Shown here piece after piece: positions 5,169 to 6,746 of a DNA stretch of 6,746 nucleotides. Made by a program: the position numbers and the translations under genes. The notes beneath the pieces are model-generated. The model saw nothing but the letters and a program-made list of their open reading frames with translations. It searched no databases and was not told where the DNA came from. The first letter of the stretch is position 1. Each line of letters opens with the position of its first letter. The DNA comes from an archaeon (GTDB lineage Archaea; Asgardarchaeota; Hermodarchaeia; Hermodarchaeales; Hermodarchaeaceae), in assembly GCA_016550415.1 (NCBI GenBank), contig JABXGU010000661.1, positions 1 through 6,746 on the forward strand, given 5' to 3'.

Positions 5169-6554
5169 GTGAAACGTTTATTTGGGACACAAGGTTTCCG
5201 CGGAATCACCAATGAAACACTTACTCCAGAAATTGCCCATAATATTGGATTAGCCTTTGCCAAGTACTTGAATAGAGTTGGCACTGTGGTAATTGGCTGG
5301 GATCCGAGAACTTCCAGTGAAATGCTCAGCCACGCGATTAGCTCAGGATTAATGGCGGGTGGATGCAATGTGCGCCTCCTAGGATTGATACCAACACCTG
5401 TCCTTTCCTTTGCAATACCCAGAATGGATTGCAATGCAGGTGTTATGATTACAGCTAGTCACAATCCACCCCAATACAATGGCATCAAACTCTGGGGAAA
5501 AGATGGTGCCGCCCTTACTTCCGAAATGGAAGAACAAGTGGAAAAAATCTTCTTTTCAAAAAGCAAGATTTGTGTTCAATGGAAACAATGCGGTCATCTT
5601 GTGAATACTGAAAGTTTCTCTCCCTATTACATTCAACAAGTCCTCCAACAAGTTGATCTGGAACGCATACAAAGAAAACAATTTCAAGTCATAGCAGATT
5701 GTGGAGGAGGTGCAGCATCAGTTATTGTACCGAATCTACTAAGGCAAGCTGGAGTCCAAGTAGAGCTACTTCATTGTACTCCAGATGGTTTCTTCAAAGA
5801 CAGACCACCAGAACCAACGGAAAAGAACCTTTCCAAGTTGAAACAACATGTACGACAAGGAAGAGCAAACTTGGGCATAGCATGGGATGGAGATGCAGAC
5901 CGTACAGTATTCATCACCCATAAAGGACGATATCTTATGGGAGACAGAACATTCGCCCTTGCAGCATACCACCGCCTTCAAGGAATAAAAACACATGATA
6001 GGAAAATCGTTACACAAGTTGCTACCAGCGACATTATTCGTGATGTGGCGGAGATATTGAGTGCAAAGCTTGTATTGACACGAGTGGGAGAACCTAACAT
6101 CGTATCCATGATGAAAAGAGTGAATGCCCTGATAGGTGGCGAAGAGAATGGAGGAGTCATCTACAATGGATGGTCCTGGACACGAGAAGGTATGCTCACG
6201 ACCCTCACAATTCTTGATCTTTTAGCACAAGAGGATAAATCACTTGAAGAGCTGGACAAACAATTCCCAACATATGTACAAGTAAAAGACAAGATTCAAT
6301 GCGAAAACGAGTATAAGGAGAAATTGCTTGGACAAGTCGCCACAATGGTTCCCCCGGATGTAAACAAAGAAACACTGGATGGAGTAAAACTTCGATACCC
6401 CGACGGTTGGGTATTGTTTCGGCCCTCCGGAACAGAACCAATTTTCAGAATTTTTGCAGAAGCAAAAACGAAGCCCCGAGCAGAAAGCCTTGCCAAGATG
6501 GGAATGAAACTAGTCCGCGAGGCATATGAAGAAATTTCATCAAACAAAGAATAA
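5169..6554 (+). CDS. Phosphohexomutase paralog C (archaeal GlmM-like phosphoglucomutase/phosphomannomutase)
   Basis: This 461-aa enzyme has the most canonical sequence of the three mutases. It starts KRLFGTQGFRG and carries TASHNP with Ser97 and the expected Lys107. PPEP (213-216) precedes the metal loop DGDADR (240-245). The sugar loop is GGEENGG (323-329) and the phosphate loop RPSGTEPIFR (418-427). GGEENGG and the overall pattern resemble the Thermococcales and Sulfolobus phosphoglucosamine/phosphoglucomutase proteins, which can be broad in substrate. It should therefore convert hexose or hexosamine 6-phosphate to 1-phosphate for NDP-sugar synthesis. WSWTREG (335-341) replaces the more usual xxRDG, with Glu for Asp. 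The start is GTG 5169, the only option, because an in-frame TAA lies at 5160-5162. It is followed after 14 nt by thrS on the same strand, so the two are probably co-transcribed. Confidence 0.92.
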   Translation: MKRLFGTQGFRGITNETLTPEIAHNIGLAFAKYLNRVGTVVIGWDPRTSSEMLSHAISSGLMAGGCNVRLLGLIPTPVLSFAIPRMDCNAGVMITASHNPPQYNGIKLWGKDGAALTSEMEEQVEKIFFSKSKICVQWKQCGHLVNTESFSPYYIQQVLQQVDLERIQRKQFQVIADCGGGAASVIVPNLLRQAGVQVELLHCTPDGFFKDRPPEPTEKNLSKLKQHVRQGRANLGIAWDGDADRTVFITHKGRYLMGDRTFALAAYHRLQGIKTHDRKIVTQVATSDIIRDVAEILSAKLVLTRVGEPNIVSMMKRVNALIGGEENGGVIYNGWSWTREGMLTTLTILDLLAQEDKSLEELDKQFPTYVQVKDKIQCENEYKEKLLGQVATMVPPDVNKETLDGVKLRYPDGWVLFRPSGTEPIFRIFAEAKTKPRAESLAKMGMKLVREAYEEISSNKE

Positions 6555-6558
6555 AATT

Positions 6559-6563
6559 GGTGA
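6559..6563 (+). promoter_or_regulatory. Ribosome binding site of thrS (GGTGA)
   Basis: GGTGA lies 5 nt before ATG 6569, inside the 14-nt gap after PgmC. It matches the archaeal anti-Shine-Dalgarno core and supports this start for thrS. Confidence 0.75.
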
Positions 6564-6568
6564 ATAGT

Positions 6569-6746
6569 ATGCGATTATTGATTTTTCATGGCTCGCTAGC
6601 CTACAAAGCCACAGAACCTGTCAAAATTAATGTCCGCGATGACGCAGAACAAGATAAATGGAAAGAGTTCCCCAATTGCCTTACAGTCTTCTGTGCTATA
6701 GAAGCTTCAGATGAAGGACACCTTTCAAGCATAAAGGAAAAAGCAG
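6569..6746 (+). CDS. thrS: Threonyl-tRNA synthetase, archaeal N-terminal editing domain (partial, runs off the window)
   Basis: The first 59 codons are visible. MRLLIFHGSLAYKAT, followed by a charged variable stretch and then LTVFCAIEASDEGH, matches the start of the archaeal ThrRS editing domain. That domain has a D-Tyr-tRNA deacylase-like fold, and the Pyrococcus protein begins MRVLLIHSDYIEYE and has a comparable VAFISVEKVDE strand. In archaea this domain removes serine wrongly attached to tRNA-Thr. The class II catalytic core and the anticodon-binding domain would follow outside the window. Some archaea, notably Crenarchaeota, carry this domain as a separate short protein, so a free-standing editing factor cannot be excluded. 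The gene is probably in one transcript with PgmC. Confidence 0.75.
   Translation, partial: MRLLIFHGSLAYKATEPVKINVRDDAEQDKWKEFPNCLTVFCAIEASDEGHLSSIKEKA

Noticed and set aside
5164..5169. CCGCGG palindrome at the PgmC start
   Set aside because: Only 6 bp, partly in the start codon, with no flanking symmetry; expected by chance.
4988..5434. Minus-strand open frame of 148 codons opposite the start of PgmC
   Set aside because: It covers the conserved N-terminus of PgmC and the end of the helical-protein gene. It has no family motif and its composition looks like reverse-complement noise.

Overview
The window looks archaeal. The truncated gene at the right edge encodes the archaeal-type N-terminal (D-Tyr-deacylase-like) editing domain of threonyl-tRNA synthetase. 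The two clearest ribosome binding sites, GGAGTGA and GGTGA, match the 3' end of archaeal 16S rRNA, and one gene has a TATA-like box at about the spacing expected for a leaderless archaeal mRNA. I cannot place the lineage from sequence alone. The moderate GC content and domain mix are compatible with an Asgard or other uncultivated mesophilic archaeon, but that is a guess.

Layout, left to right. (1) The plus strand carries the last 54 codons of cysS (cysteinyl-tRNA synthetase), overlapping by 4 bp (ATGA) a GlmU/ST0452-like sugar-1-phosphate nucleotidylyltransferase with a C-terminal left-handed beta-helix. (2) The minus strand carries two phosphohexomutase paralogs, called PgmB (4252 to 2882) and PgmA (2840 to 1440). 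They are 41 nt apart and probably co-transcribed; PgmA ends tail to tail inside the last 20 bp of the nucleotidylyltransferase gene. (3) A divergent intergenic region of about 130 bp holds a 12-bp perfect palindrome, an inverted repeat and a TATA-like box. (4) The plus strand then carries an unrecognised, mostly helical protein of 237 aa, a third phosphohexomutase (PgmC) and the start of thrS.

Functional reading. Three members of the alpha-D-phosphohexomutase superfamily interconvert sugar 6-phosphates and 1-phosphates, and the nucleotidylyltransferase turns sugar 1-phosphates into NDP-sugars. Together they can supply activated sugars such as UDP-GlcNAc, UDP-Glc or GDP-Man for glycolipids, N-glycans or surface polysaccharide. 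The paralogs differ in their sugar-specificity loops, so they probably use different substrates. PgmB also has a Glu where the other two have the active-site Lys located ten residues after the phosphoserine. The tRNA synthetase genes at both ends look like housekeeping neighbours.

The most unusual points are the altered active site of PgmB, the altered nucleotide-binding and acetyltransferase residues of the GlmU-like protein, the unknown helical protein embedded among the mutases, and the operator-like palindrome in the divergent promoter region. I see no RNA genes, mobile elements or CRISPR arrays. Every gap between genes is shorter than 150 bp.
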